From contig NZ_RWIV01000001.1 of assembly GCF_003944835.1 (NCBI RefSeq), forward strand, positions 442,001-506,000: DNA of 64,000 bases, given 5' to 3'. The position numbers and the translations under genes are program-made. The first letter of the stretch is position 1, and each line of letters opens with the position of its first letter. Positions 16,235 through 25,211 of this stretch are shown one piece after another. The stretch is from Bacillus sp. HMF5848 (GTDB lineage Bacteria; Bacillota; Bacilli; Bacillales; HMF5848). Below the pieces are notes generated by a model. The model was not told the DNA's origin. It did no database searches and saw only the letters and a list, made by a program, of their open reading frames with translations.

Positions 16235-17513
16235 TTAATCCGCTTCAGGTCTGCCACTAAAATTATTACTTTCTACTATTACTTTTGCACAATCTCTAGC
16301 ACCATTTTCAGTAGCGATATGTTTTGCTAACGTTTTTGCATTTTGCACCATTTTTTCTTGTAAGGCATATTGAATGGCATTTGCGAGATTGTCAGATGTA
16401 AGTGATTTGATAGGAATGGGTTTTGAACCTACACCTAAGTCATAAGCTTTATGTGCCCAAGCGTGTTGATCGTTTGCAAAGGGTACGATAATGCTAGGAA
16501 CACCTGCTTTAAATCCTGCAGCGGTTGTTCCAGCTCCTCCGTGGTGACATACAGCAGCGACTCTTTCGAAGAGCCATGTATGTGGTATGCTGTTAATTGC
16601 AATTATATTTTCAGGTAGGTTATGAATTTTGCCCATTCCACTGATTATTCCGCGTCTACCACGCTTGGCAAGAGCATCAACTATTATTGAAGTGAGAGCT
16701 TCTTTCTGATCATCATGGAATACACTTCCGAATCCTATATAAATAGGCTTGTCTCCCGAATGTAAAAAGTCATCTAACTCTTTGCTAGCCGTATAATTCA
16801 TTTCTTCTTCAACAAACCAATACCCATATTGGTGTATGTTTTCATTCCAATCATTAGGTCTTTTAAATACATAATTGCTGCAAGAAATGACCGCGGGTTG
16901 TCTATTGTCAGTGTGTCTTTCATAAGGTCGTCCGTAGTTTTCAGGTAAGCTCCCGAACTCTTTTTTCCAAAACCCTTTGACTGAATCCTTTGAAGCTAAC
17001 CACAGCATACCTTGCAGCATATAGTAGCTAATTATGTTCGTAATCGGAGTAGATTTCATTCTTCCATATTGAATAACTGAAGTTTGTTCTTTTGTTTTAT
17101 GCATCGGGAATGGAGAAGCTAAGATAGAAGGAATACCTAGCTTCTCAGCTGCAAAGTAACCTAGTGTAACACCTGGATGGTAAATGATTAACTCACTGCC
17201 CTTACAAGATTCATAGTATTCATTTGCTATACTAACGCCATATTTTTTCATCTTATTAAATGTAAGGAGCATTTTTAAGGGGTTATCGGCGTGTTGTGCT
17301 TCCTTTAGCATCTTTTCATCAACGTTAAGAGTTTTATGGTCCGCTTGAATAGAATAATAATCGATGCCATAGCCTTTTACGAAACCTTCCATATCTCTAA
17401 GACCTAAGACCAGTAATACGCACCTTTTTACCTAACTTCTTAAGCTCTTGGGCAAGCGCGATATATGGTTGAAAGTCTCCGCGAGATCCAGCACACAGAA
17501 TTGTAATCATCAT
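16235..17513 (-). pseudogene. UGT/MGT-type glycosyltransferase, frameshifted
   Basis: A glycosyltransferase of the GT1/GT28 (macrolide/sterol glucosyltransferase) type split into two frames. The N-terminal piece starts at ATG 17513 (GGAGG upstream) with the family opening 'MITILCAGSRGDFQPYIALA' and stops after 'RITGLRS'. The remaining 385 residues (16235-17392) carry 'IYIGFGSVF' and the donor-binding 'CHHGGAGTTAAGFKAGVPSIIVP'. The break is a tandem duplication of GGTCTTA (plus-strand 17398-17404 and 17405-17411). Removing one copy restores a continuous reading through 'GLRDMEGFVKGYG'. Substrate unknown. Divergent from a TetR regulator that probably controls it. Confidence 0.85.
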
Positions 17514-17536
17514 TTTCATCCTCCGTTTGTTTAATC

Positions 17537-17549
17537 CAACAACTTGTTG
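17537..17549. promoter_or_regulatory. Candidate TetR operator (palindrome)
   Basis: CAACAACTTGTTG, a perfect 6-bp inverted repeat with a central base. It lies between the divergent glycosyltransferase and TetR genes, just downstream of a reverse-strand promoter (TTGTTG-17-TATACT). Confidence 0.45.
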
Positions 17550-17632
17550 TATGATTAAAGTATAGAGGTCATTTTTCATATCAACAACCAACAATACAAT
17601 AGCAAATGTCGGATTTTATAGGGGGTGAAATT

Positions 17633-18196
17633 TTGAAAAAGCAACCCGAAGTAACTGCGCAGACGAAGCAAAATTTAATCGATGCCTTTTGGTCTTTATA
17701 TTGTGAAAAAAGAATAGAGAAAATAACGGTAAAGGAAATTACGCAAAAAGCAGGTTATAATCGCGGGACCTTTTATGAGTATTTTACAGATATATACGAT
17801 GTTCTTGAGCAAATAGAAGATTCCTTAATTCCTACAATAAATGAACTACCCCCTATTTCTTTTGGAGATATAAATATGGGTATTCCAATTGATATGTTCA
17901 TGAAGCTATTTGAGAAAAATAGCAAATATTATTCTGTTTTGCTAGGTGATAATGGTGACCCTGCTTTTTCAAGCAAGCTTAAAAATTCAACAAAACCGAT
18001 CCTTAAACAAGCATTTGCGGAAAAGTATGAAGGTAATCAGGAAGAATTTGATTTTGTTTTGGAGTATGTATTGTCAGCCATGGTAGGTATTATGAGTTAT
18101 TGGTTTAGACATGATAAATCTATGACAGCAGAGGACTTAATGACCTTAATGCAGGATCTAATGGAGAATGGCGTAATGAAACACTTATCAAAATAA
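17633..18196 (+). CDS. TetR/AcrR-family transcriptional regulator
   Basis: 187 residues from TTG 17633, which has GGGGGTG seven bases upstream; the longer frame from 17606 lacks a site. The N-terminal helix-turn-helix 'KITVKEITQKAGYNRGTFYEYF' is typical of TetR regulators. The C-terminal ligand-binding domain is not assignable to a known effector. Divergent transcription from the glycosyltransferase gene suggests it represses that gene and itself. If so, the target is now frameshifted. Composite repeat A begins 15 bases after the stop and would act as terminator. Confidence 0.85.
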   Translation: MKKQPEVTAQTKQNLIDAFWSLYCEKRIEKITVKEITQKAGYNRGTFYEYFTDIYDVLEQIEDSLIPTINELPPISFGDINMGIPIDMFMKLFEKNSKYYSVLLGDNGDPAFSSKLKNSTKPILKQAFAEKYEGNQEEFDFVLEYVLSAMVGIMSYWFRHDKSMTAEDLMTLMQDLMENGVMKHLSK

Positions 18197-18211
18197 TAGA
18201 AGAAATATATA

Positions 18212-18390
18212 GGCAGGGTGGGGACGGTTCTAATGCTGCCTTCTTTAGATTCCTAGCGCTATTGATGTATTTATTCCGTTGGATTAGAGTTCACAACCGT
18301 CGTCTTTTGACATGCTAATTATTCCATTTATTAACTACCGAACAGATATCTAATCAAACGTTTGTTTAGATATTTGTTCGGTTTTTTTTT
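18212..18390 (+). repeat. Composite repeat A, copy 3
   Basis: GGCAGGGTGGGGACGGTTCT, conserved middle and CCGAACAGATATC hairpin with T9. Similarity to copy 1 extends further downstream (CTAGATGAACTAAT at about 18406). Confidence 0.9.
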
Positions 18391-18601
18391 ATATAGCTCT
18401 TTGCTCTAGATGAACTAATTACGCACTGATCGTTTATTTAGTCTGCATTTTAACTATAATCCCTCTAGCGCCCTACTGGACATGCCACACTTCTACGTTC
18501 GTATCTTTAATCCCTAAATCGCCGTTTAATGAATACAGAAAAACGCGAAAGTAGAGGTCCGTGTGTGGATCTCTGCTTTTGTAATTTGGGATTAAATATA
18601 G

Positions 18602-18636
18602 AAATCCTTCGAATAAACAGTTCGAGGGATTTTTTT
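18602..18636 (+). terminator. Intrinsic terminator joined to repeat B
   Basis: AATCCTTCGAA and TTCGAGGGATT pair around a short loop and are followed by T7. Similar hairpins at 32939 and 42325 show it belongs to a recurring element that often precedes repeat B. Confidence 0.75.
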
Positions 18637-18637
18637 C

Positions 18638-18679
18638 TGCTAGCACTTTGATACTTTATCCTAGCAGGGGACAGGCACC
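18638..18679 (+). repeat. Repeat B, copy 4
   Basis: Consensus copy: TGCTAGCACTTTGATACTTT, ATCCTAGCA, GGGGACAGGCACC. Lies just beyond the stop of the reverse-strand LacI gene. Confidence 0.9.
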
Positions 18680-18701
18680 TTTTAGAGGCGCCTTTTTAAG
18701 C

Positions 18702-19697
18702 TTACTTGTGTTTTGTTTTACTCGTTGTGTTTTTCTCGATTAGAGTTGCAGGGATGAGGCTCTCGATCCGGTCGTAATTGTCTATCGAATCCACTGCAAT
18801 CTTTGTCATCAAGTTGATGTTCTGAGCAATGGACGTGATCGGTATTGTCGACATGGAAGATATCGGGGCATTATCATAGCCAACGATTTCTATCTGTTCA
18901 GGTATTTTGACATGGTTAATTAGACAAACCTTTTCGAGCAGGTTGGCGATGTTGTCGTTTGAACAGAAGATACCAATCTTTTTGTTGGAATAAGAAGCAG
19001 TAATTGAATTGAATATCTTTGTCATCTTCTCAAAAGCGATGTCGCTGAATGGGTTTGTCAGATCAGGTTCAATAATCTTTTCATATGGCTGGTTCTGAAG
19101 TAGGAGCTCGAATCCTAGAATTCTTTTATAAGAAGGCCAATCCATATGAAGTCCATTATTGATATGAACGAATGCATCGCAACCGTTCTTGATAAGCAGT
19201 TCGGCAGCTAGTCTTCCACCAGTGAAATTGTCAGAGTTGATCTGTTTATAGTTCCCTCCGGTCCGTTCGATAGTGACAACAGGGAGGGGCAGCTCTTCGA
19301 TCTCTGCAGGTGAGAGCATATGAGAGAGCAAGATCAAACCTCGGATTCTGTAGGACATTAGAGAATTAATAAGGTTCTTCTCCTCCTCCGCAGAGGTATC
19401 GGATGTATAAACTATGACATTATAGTCTTTTTCTTTGCAGTAATTGATGGTGCTATAGAGAAACTCACTGTAAAAGGAAAGGTGAAGGCTCGGTAAAATG
19501 ATGCCGATAAGGTTAGATTCACCGGTTGATAGCATTTTTGCAAAGTTATCCCTTGTGTAATTTAGTGTTTTAATCGATTCTTCGATGCGTTCTTTAGTCT
19601 TGTGAGATATCTTCTCCGGATTGTTAAAGTATCTTGAGACTGTTGTTATGGATACGCCGGCAAGATCGGCGATATTTTCTAATTTAACACGGTTCAT
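18702..19697 (-). CDS. LacI-family transcriptional repressor of the fructan locus
   Basis: 331 residues with the N-terminal LacI helix-turn-helix and hinge ('NIADLAGVSITTVSRYFNNP', then 'RIEESIKTLNY') and a periplasmic-binding-like effector domain ('LIGIILPSL' through 'EIVGYDNAPIS'). Proteins of this type bind a palindromic operator and release it when a sugar or sugar phosphate binds. It is divergent from an ABC importer, GH91, GH32 and fructokinase genes, so the inducer is probably a fructose-containing sugar. A perfect palindrome at 19761-19777 is a candidate operator between the two promoters. GGAGGA precedes ATG 19697. Confidence 0.9.
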   Translation of the reverse strand: MNRVKLENIADLAGVSITTVSRYFNNPEKISHKTKERIEESIKTLNYTRDNFAKMLSTGESNLIGIILPSLHLSFYSEFLYSTINYCKEKDYNVIVYTSDTSAEEEKNLINSLMSYRIRGLILLSHMLSPAEIEELPLPVVTIERTGGNYKQINSDNFTGGRLAAELLIKNGCDAFVHINNGLHMDWPSYKRILGFELLLQNQPYEKIIEPDLTNPFSDIAFEKMTKIFNSITASYSNKKIGIFCSNDNIANLLEKVCLINHVKIPEQIEIVGYDNAPISSMSTIPITSIAQNINLMTKIAVDSIDNYDRIESLIPATLIEKNTTSKTKHK

Positions 19698-19760
19698 GTT
19701 CTTATCCTCCTCTTGATATGTTAATTATAGCATATTGTTGAAAGATAAAACAGTCAATTT

Positions 19761-19777
19761 ATGAAAAATATTTTCAT
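19761..19777. promoter_or_regulatory. Candidate LacI-type operator
   Basis: ATGAAAAATATTTTCAT, a perfect palindrome with 7-bp arms in the 360-bp divergent region between the repressor and the transporter operon. Related half-sites (TTTTCA/TGAAAA) recur at about 19804 and 19941. Confidence 0.5.
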
Positions 19778-19959
19778 TAAAAATACAAAAGTAGTGATTT
19801 ATTATTTTCATAACATATTGATTGATGAAATTTGCAGTCGTCAGATAGTGCGTTGTAAATCGCAGTGTAAAGCCTTAAATAGCGGTAGGTACATATGAAT
19901 TTTATTTTCGGATCCATTATATCATCATATTTTTATAGTTTCATTTTGAAAAATAATTA

Positions 19960-19997
19960 TGAAAGCGCTTGACATTTAATATTTTCAGTGATAAAGT
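19960..19997 (+). promoter_or_regulatory. Promoter of the fructan operon with overlapping cre site
   Basis: TTGACA (19969-19974), 17-base spacer and TAAAGT (19992-19997). TGAAAGCGCTTGACA at 19960-19974 fits the CcpA catabolite-responsive element and overlaps the -35, which predicts repression by preferred carbon sources. Confidence 0.65.
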
Positions 19998-20056
19998 TTG
20001 TATTGTAAAGGAAAACAAGACCTTATGGGCTCTTAGTTGAGGAGGAGAATATAAAT

Positions 20057-21367
20057 ATGAAAAAATTATTATTTTCATTATTAACATTGTTTCTATTAGT
20101 TGGAATGACGGCTTGTGGTTCTTCAGAATCTTCAAGTAAAGACGCAGGTAAAGACGCAAGTAAAGATGTAACTTTAACTATTTTAGTAGAAGCAGGAAGC
20201 CCTGGTGAAATGGTGGCTAAAGAAACAAAAGCAGAGTTTGAGGCTGCTAACCCTGGTGTAACGCTTGTGGTAGATGCAGTACCGTATTCTGGTATTTACG
20301 ATAAATTAAGTACAGAAATTAAATCAGGCAATATTATTCATGATGTTGCTACACTAGATGTATTATGGTTATCAGCATTTAAAAATGGTATTGAACCATT
20401 AAATTCATACGTAACCGATGAAATGACTGCTGACTTTTTACCAACTATGTTAAACGGGGCAACATTAGATGGAGAATTATTAGGTATGCCGATGTGGATC
20501 AATTCAAAAGTGTTAATGTATCGCACAAGTTTATTTGAAGACGCTGATAATCAAAGTAAATTCAAAACTGAATATGGATATGATCTACAAGTACCTACTA
20601 CATGGGAAGAATATCTTGATGTTGCAGCATTTTTTACAGACGCTGATAGTAACTTCTTTGGTACTGCAGTATACGGTGCTAATAATGGGGATACAGTTTG
20701 TTCTTGGTTAGACCATGCTGCACAAGCTGGAGCGGGACCACTTGTGTTAGATGGTGATAATGTATTAATTGATGAACAAGCATATGTTGATGCAGCTAAT
20801 TTTATGAAAGAACAATTTGACGCTGGAAATGTTCCAGTAGATTCACTATCAAATGCATCAGGTGAAGTAATTAATTACTTTACAAATGGTCAACTAGCAA
20901 TGATGTTAAATTGGTCACATTTTTATCCAATGGCTAAAGAAAAATTAGGTGGAGATGTCAGTGTCGCTCCTATGATTGGGGGAAGTGCTGGTGTTGGTGC
21001 AACAACGGGTCCTTGGTATCAATCAGTATTGAAAGATTCCGAAAATAAAGATATTGCAATTGAATATGTCAAATTTATGTATGACCATAATGGCGATTAC
21101 ATGGAAGCGGCTCTTAAAATTGCTGGTAGAGAATCAGTATATAAAGAGTATTCTAAAGTTGATGGTAATGAGCATTTATCAGCAGTTTTATTGACTTTAG
21201 AATCTCCTGCATCTGGAAACAGACCAAATACACCTTATTGGACTGAAATTGAGCAAGTATTGGCTGATGCTGTACATGATGTGATTGCTGGTGATATATC
21301 TGCAGAGAATTCTATGGCACAAGCAAAAGCAGAAATTGAAAAAATCATTAATAGAAATAAAAAGTAA
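20057..21367 (+). CDS. Sugar ABC transporter substrate-binding lipoprotein
   Basis: 436 residues of the extracellular solute-binding family 1 (maltose-binding type). Signal peptide with lipobox MTAC, lipidated Cys20, then a short Ser-rich spacer. Typical segments include 'GEMVAKETKAEFEAANPGV' and 'PTTWEEYLDVAAFF'. It captures an oligosaccharide outside the cell and delivers it to the two permeases downstream. The locus suggests a fructose-containing sugar such as difructose anhydride, inulobiose or sucrose-type oligosaccharide. No ATPase gene is present, so a shared MsmX-like ATPase elsewhere must energise it. GAGGAGGAG precedes ATG 20057. Confidence 0.88.
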   Translation: MKKLLFSLLTLFLLVGMTACGSSESSSKDAGKDASKDVTLTILVEAGSPGEMVAKETKAEFEAANPGVTLVVDAVPYSGIYDKLSTEIKSGNIIHDVATLDVLWLSAFKNGIEPLNSYVTDEMTADFLPTMLNGATLDGELLGMPMWINSKVLMYRTSLFEDADNQSKFKTEYGYDLQVPTTWEEYLDVAAFFTDADSNFFGTAVYGANNGDTVCSWLDHAAQAGAGPLVLDGDNVLIDEQAYVDAANFMKEQFDAGNVPVDSLSNASGEVINYFTNGQLAMMLNWSHFYPMAKEKLGGDVSVAPMIGGSAGVGATTGPWYQSVLKDSENKDIAIEYVKFMYDHNGDYMEAALKIAGRESVYKEYSKVDGNEHLSAVLLTLESPASGNRPNTPYWTEIEQVLADAVHDVIAGDISAENSMAQAKAEIEKIINRNKK

Positions 21368-21427
21368 TCCAATGTATATGGTGCAACTAATTGTTGTCAC
21401 CATATATTTATTTAAGGAGAAATAAGT

Positions 21428-22300
21428 ATGAGATTAATTTCGAGAAAAACATTAGCATTATTTTTCTTGCCTGGTGCGATTTTTATGGTGATGTTTTTGA
21501 TTTACCCGATTATAAAAATGGCTTTTGATAGTTTTTATGAATTTGATATTTATACTAATACTAAAAGTTTTGTTGGTTTTGAAAACTATGTAGCAGCTTT
21601 TACCCAGCCTGACTTTCTTGAACCGTTAAAAAACACTCTAATATATGTAATTGCAGCTGTTACATTTGAAACAATAATAGGATTGCTTATAGCGTTAGTA
21701 GTAGAAATTGAATTCAAGGGAAGTAAAATCATTAGATCACTGTTATTATCACCTCTTATGATTGCGCCGTTAATTGCTGGTCTAACATGGAGGTTAATGT
21801 TTAATTCAAATTTTGGGATTATTAATGAGATTTTAAAAAATATAGGAATACTTGATAGGTCGGATACCATAACTTGGCTCGCGGATAAAAACTTAGCGTT
21901 GGCAGCGACCATCGTTGCTGATATATGGTTGACTGTGCCGTTTATGATGCTAATGTGTTTAGCTGGTTTGCAAAGTATAGATAAAAGTATGATAGAAGCT
22001 GCGAAAATTGATGGTGCAAACTTTTTTCAAATATTGTTCAGTATAAAAATTCCAGCTATGAAAGCTATTCTACTTACAGCGATTGCAGTAAGAACGATTG
22101 ATGCTGCTAGAACGTTTGACATAGTGTATGTAATGGCCGAGGAACAAGTTGACTTACTAAGTACTGTCATATATAAAACATTGGTTAAATATCATCACAC
22201 TGGCTATGCATCTGCAATGGCGCTCATATTTATTGCAATACTTGTTGTTTTCACTTTAGTATTCTTGCAAAATCTATGGCGTCCTTCAAAGAAAGTGTAG
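21428..22300 (+). CDS. Sugar ABC transporter permease (MalF-like)
   Basis: 290 residues, six membrane segments, with the cytoplasmic EAA loop 'EAAKIDGANFFQILFSI' that docks the ATPase. The family is binding-protein-dependent carbohydrate permease type 1. It pairs with the MalG-like permease 10 bases downstream and the binding protein upstream (60-base gap). AAGGAG precedes ATG 21428. Base composition is AT-rich like its neighbours. Exact sugar unknown, inferred as fructan-derived from the enzymes in the operon. Confidence 0.88.
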   Translation: MRLISRKTLALFFLPGAIFMVMFLIYPIIKMAFDSFYEFDIYTNTKSFVGFENYVAAFTQPDFLEPLKNTLIYVIAAVTFETIIGLLIALVVEIEFKGSKIIRSLLLSPLMIAPLIAGLTWRLMFNSNFGIINEILKNIGILDRSDTITWLADKNLALAATIVADIWLTVPFMMLMCLAGLQSIDKSMIEAAKIDGANFFQILFSIKIPAMKAILLTAIAVRTIDAARTFDIVYVMAEEQVDLLSTVIYKTLVKYHHTGYASAMALIFIAILVVFTLVFLQNLWRPSKKV

Positions 22301-22310
22301 GTGTAAGACT

Positions 22311-23138
22311 ATGAAAAATAAAAAAAATACTAATTATGCATTGATTATACTAGCCGTAGCCGTGTTAGTAATATGGTTATTTCCTTATTTATATCTAGTT
22401 TCATCTGCTTTTAAACCGAGTGGGGAAGTATTTTCAACTCCCGTGAAATTTTTCCCATCAAGAATTTCACTTGAGAACTTTGTTGCTATGTTTGAAAGAA
22501 TGCCGTTCTTTAAATATTTGGGGAATAGCATTATTGCTGCCGTATGTTCTACTGCTATAGCCGTTTTTTTAGGGTCGCTATCAGCCTATGCGATAGCAAG
22601 AACTTCAGGGCAAAAATTATCTGTACTACTTCTGGTGATGGTGTTGGTTATGAAAATGATACCAACCTCGAGTATAGCAGTGCCAATTTATGAAATAATT
22701 ATGAATTTTAAATTGTATGATACGAGAATAGCGCTAATTATTGTGTATGCAGCTATTAACATGCCATTCGTAATTTGGATGATGATAAGCTTTTATTCCA
22801 ATATTCCTATAGAGCTTGATGAAGCAGCGGCCATTGATGGTGCTAGTAACTTTACAACATTTAGAACGGTTGTATTGCCGATTGTTATGCCAGGTATTGC
22901 TTCTGCATCCATTTTCACATTGTTTTTAGCGCTGAATGATTTCTTGGTTTCTTTATTACTTACAAGTGTAAATGCAAAAACATTTACTGTTGCCATAAGT
23001 GAATTTGTAAACTCTTACAATTATGACTTAGGACCGATGATGGCTGGAGCATTCTTATTCAGTTTTCCAGTCATAATTATATCTATAGTTGCTCAAAAAT
23101 ATATAGTAAGTGGGATGACATCAGGTTCAATCAAATAA
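22311..23138 (+). CDS. Sugar ABC transporter permease (MalG-like)
   Basis: 275 residues and six membrane segments; the second permease of the importer, with an EAA loop 'EAAAIDGASNFTTFRTV' and the MalG-like C-terminus ('KYIVSGMTSGSIK'). It forms the heterodimeric channel with the preceding gene. The two genes are separated by only 10 bases. The operon then has a 440-base gap before the GH91 gene. Confidence 0.88.
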   Translation: MKNKKNTNYALIILAVAVLVIWLFPYLYLVSSAFKPSGEVFSTPVKFFPSRISLENFVAMFERMPFFKYLGNSIIAAVCSTAIAVFLGSLSAYAIARTSGQKLSVLLLVMVLVMKMIPTSSIAVPIYEIIMNFKLYDTRIALIIVYAAINMPFVIWMMISFYSNIPIELDEAAAIDGASNFTTFRTVVLPIVMPGIASASIFTLFLALNDFLVSLLLTSVNAKTFTVAISEFVNSYNYDLGPMMAGAFLFSFPVIIISIVAQKYIVSGMTSGSIK

Positions 23139-23579
23139 AGGATTACAGAGGAAGCAATGGATAAATTTAATCTGGCCAGCAGCTTTGTTAGTCTTTATAA
23201 AAAACGACTCTTTGTCTTGACTACCGAAGTGATTTCCTTTGGCTCGAATCTTAGGGAACTGTTGTAGACTGAACTCGAGGATGCGAGAAAACCATAAAGT
23301 TGGTTTGGAAGATTGTGAGATTTTAATAATACTACGTTTGTTGTTTCTGAAACATATTTTTATACAGAATGGTTTAGATAAAGCTTAGTGAAGATATCAG
23401 ACCGACCCTTCTGTTTGCTTACGCCTGAGTGTCCTCTAGTTACCAAAAAGTGAGGAACTTTGAGTGTAATTACATTCCAGAAAAGAAGCGGTAGAAGCAT
23501 TGATATTAGGGTAATGTTCATACTTTTGGCTTACGATATAGCAATGTCAAGTTGATTTTTAATTTGAAGGAGAATTATT
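23139..23579 (+). other. 440-bp gap inside the fructan operon with possible gene remnants
   Basis: A 36-codon frame at 23157-23267 (ATG after AGAGGAAG) directly follows the permease gene but matches nothing I know. Another open stretch at about 23470-23550 encodes 'RSGRSIDIRVMFILLAYD', vaguely transposase-like. Neither is convincing. The sequence could be a decayed gene or insertion between permease and GH91. AAGGAG at 23566-23571 serves the GH91 gene. Confidence 0.35.
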
Positions 23580-24923
23580 ATGGCTAGTAAAAATTATTAC
23601 GACGTAACAGAATGGCCTGTCGGTAATCCGTATGAAGATATTGGTGAGGTAATTAATAGCATTATAGCGGATATTAAAAGTAGGCAAACGAACACTGATG
23701 TGAATAAAGGCGGGAAGCCCGGAGCGGTTATCTATATTCCACCAGGAGATTATCATCTATGCAGTCAAGTGGTTATAGACATCAGTTTTCTTAAAATTAT
23801 GGGATCTGGACACGGGTTTACATCTTCGAGTATTCGTTTTAATACTCCTGAGAGTGAATGGGCGAATTTACATGAATTGTGGCCGGGAGGAAGTCGCATA
23901 CTCGTAGATATTCCCCTAGAAGAAAATGACGAGGAATATAAAGGAGCTGCCTTTTATGTTGAACGAAGTGGAGATCCCCGAATAAGTTCGGTCGAGTTTT
24001 CTAACTTTTGTATAGATGGTTTGCATTTTAATGATGATGGTTCGGGAGACACAAATCCGGAAAACACATACACTAACGGGAAAACGGGAATTTATGTTGC
24101 AAGCGCTTGTGATTCGTTTCGGATTACAGGCATGGGGTTTGTGTATTTAGAGCATGGAATTACTATTTATCATGCAGATGCACTGACTATACATGATAAT
24201 TTCATAGCTGAATGTGGCAACTGTATAGAACTGCGAGGTTGGGGGCAGGCTTCAAAAATAACCGATAACTTGATAGGAGCCGGTTTTAAAGGATATTCAA
24301 TATACGCTCAAAATTTTGGGGGACTTTTGATTTCAACGAATAATGTTTTTCCAAGAGGTGCGAGCAGTATCTATTTTGATGGTGTGACACGCTCCAGTAT
24401 CACAAATAATAGACTTCATTCATTTTATCCAGGAATGGTTGTATTCAGGGAGAATTGTTCTGAAAACTTGGTTTCTTCCAATCACTTTTTACGTGACCAT
24501 GAACCTTGGGCTCCTTTTCTGGGAATAGACAATGGCTTAGATGATTTGTATGGTCTCCTCTATATCAGTGGGAATAATAATACTGTAATTGCTAATCACT
24601 TTTCTGAAGTAATTAATACTGAGAATATCAAGCCGGTAGGTGCTACACCCGTAATCATACGTATTGTTTCGGGTAATGGAAATTATATTTCTAATAATCA
24701 TGTTGTTGCTACCAACGTTCATGCCAAGATAAGTGATTCTTGTTACTCTGCGCAAGTAGAAGCTTTGTTAACTACCGAAGCATCAGAGCAGTTGACTGTA
24801 ACAACAGTATTAGTAGAAAAAGAATCGCTTGAAAATACGATTCTTGATTCGGGAACTGACAAACATGTTGTTGTCGACAAAACTGTAAATGCATTTAGAG
24901 CTACTCCAACGCCAGGAGTATAA
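23580..24923 (+). CDS. GH91 family enzyme: DFA III hydrolase or inulin fructotransferase
   Basis: 447-residue right-handed beta-helix protein whose blocks 'GKPGAVIYIPPGDYHL', 'MGSGHGFTSSSIRFN' and 'LWPGGSRILVD' match GH91, the inulin fructotransferases and difructose-anhydride hydrolases. The catalytic Asp-Glu pair with 11-residue spacing is present (Asp206 in 'TIHDNF', Glu217 in 'CIELRG'); from memory this agrees closely with Asp207/Glu218 of the Arthrobacter DFA III hydrolase. There is no signal peptide and the start is fixed by AAGGAG eight bases upstream, so the protein is probably cytoplasmic. That favours hydrolysis of imported difructose anhydride to inulobiose rather than attack on polymeric inulin outside the cell. 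Importer genes precede it, GH32 and fructokinase follow. Confidence 0.82.
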   Translation: MASKNYYDVTEWPVGNPYEDIGEVINSIIADIKSRQTNTDVNKGGKPGAVIYIPPGDYHLCSQVVIDISFLKIMGSGHGFTSSSIRFNTPESEWANLHELWPGGSRILVDIPLEENDEEYKGAAFYVERSGDPRISSVEFSNFCIDGLHFNDDGSGDTNPENTYTNGKTGIYVASACDSFRITGMGFVYLEHGITIYHADALTIHDNFIAECGNCIELRGWGQASKITDNLIGAGFKGYSIYAQNFGGLLISTNNVFPRGASSIYFDGVTRSSITNNRLHSFYPGMVVFRENCSENLVSSNHFLRDHEPWAPFLGIDNGLDDLYGLLYISGNNNTVIANHFSEVINTENIKPVGATPVIIRIVSGNGNYISNNHVVATNVHAKISDSCYSAQVEALLTTEASEQLTVTTVLVEKESLENTILDSGTDKHVVVDKTVNAFRATPTPGV

Positions 24924-24993
24924 ATAGTGTGACAGCGAATAGGGAAAAATGAAGATTTATGACAATTAATTGTGAATAGATGAGCACAGTCAT

Positions 24994-25178
24994 TCTCCAG
25001 CGCCTAGCCAGTTTTTTATCTATGGATGATCTCCCTTGAGTATCTTGTGAAAAGCATGGTATAAAAAAAGATGCTTTTCACGACTTGAGGTCTTAAGTCG
25101 CCCCCTCCGGAGGGCAAGGCCCATCCTGCGGGTAACGGCTTAAGCTTGTCGGGGCGAGCAAGGCGCTTGCACTTTTCT
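24994..25178. repeat. GC-rich Bacillaceae-type intergenic repeat
   Basis: Starts with CTCCAGCGCCTAGCC and ends with GAGCAAGGCGCTTGCACTTT; the middle contains GTCGCCCCCTCCGGAGGGC and CATCCTGCGGGTAACGGCTT. The ends AGCGCCT/AGGCGCT are inverted. It is much richer in GC than the surroundings. I recall similar 'TCCAGCGCC...CAAGGCGCTTGCGC' repeats between genes of many Bacillaceae. It separates GH91 from GH32 and ends 34 bases before the GH32 start. Confidence 0.75.
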
Positions 25179-25211
25179 TATCTTCCACATATGAATGGAA
25201 GGAGTAACGAA

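Noticed and set aside
25146-25211. Longer N-terminus for the GH32 protein
   Set aside because: These codons are the end of the GC-rich repeat; a good ribosome site and the conserved start lie at 25212.
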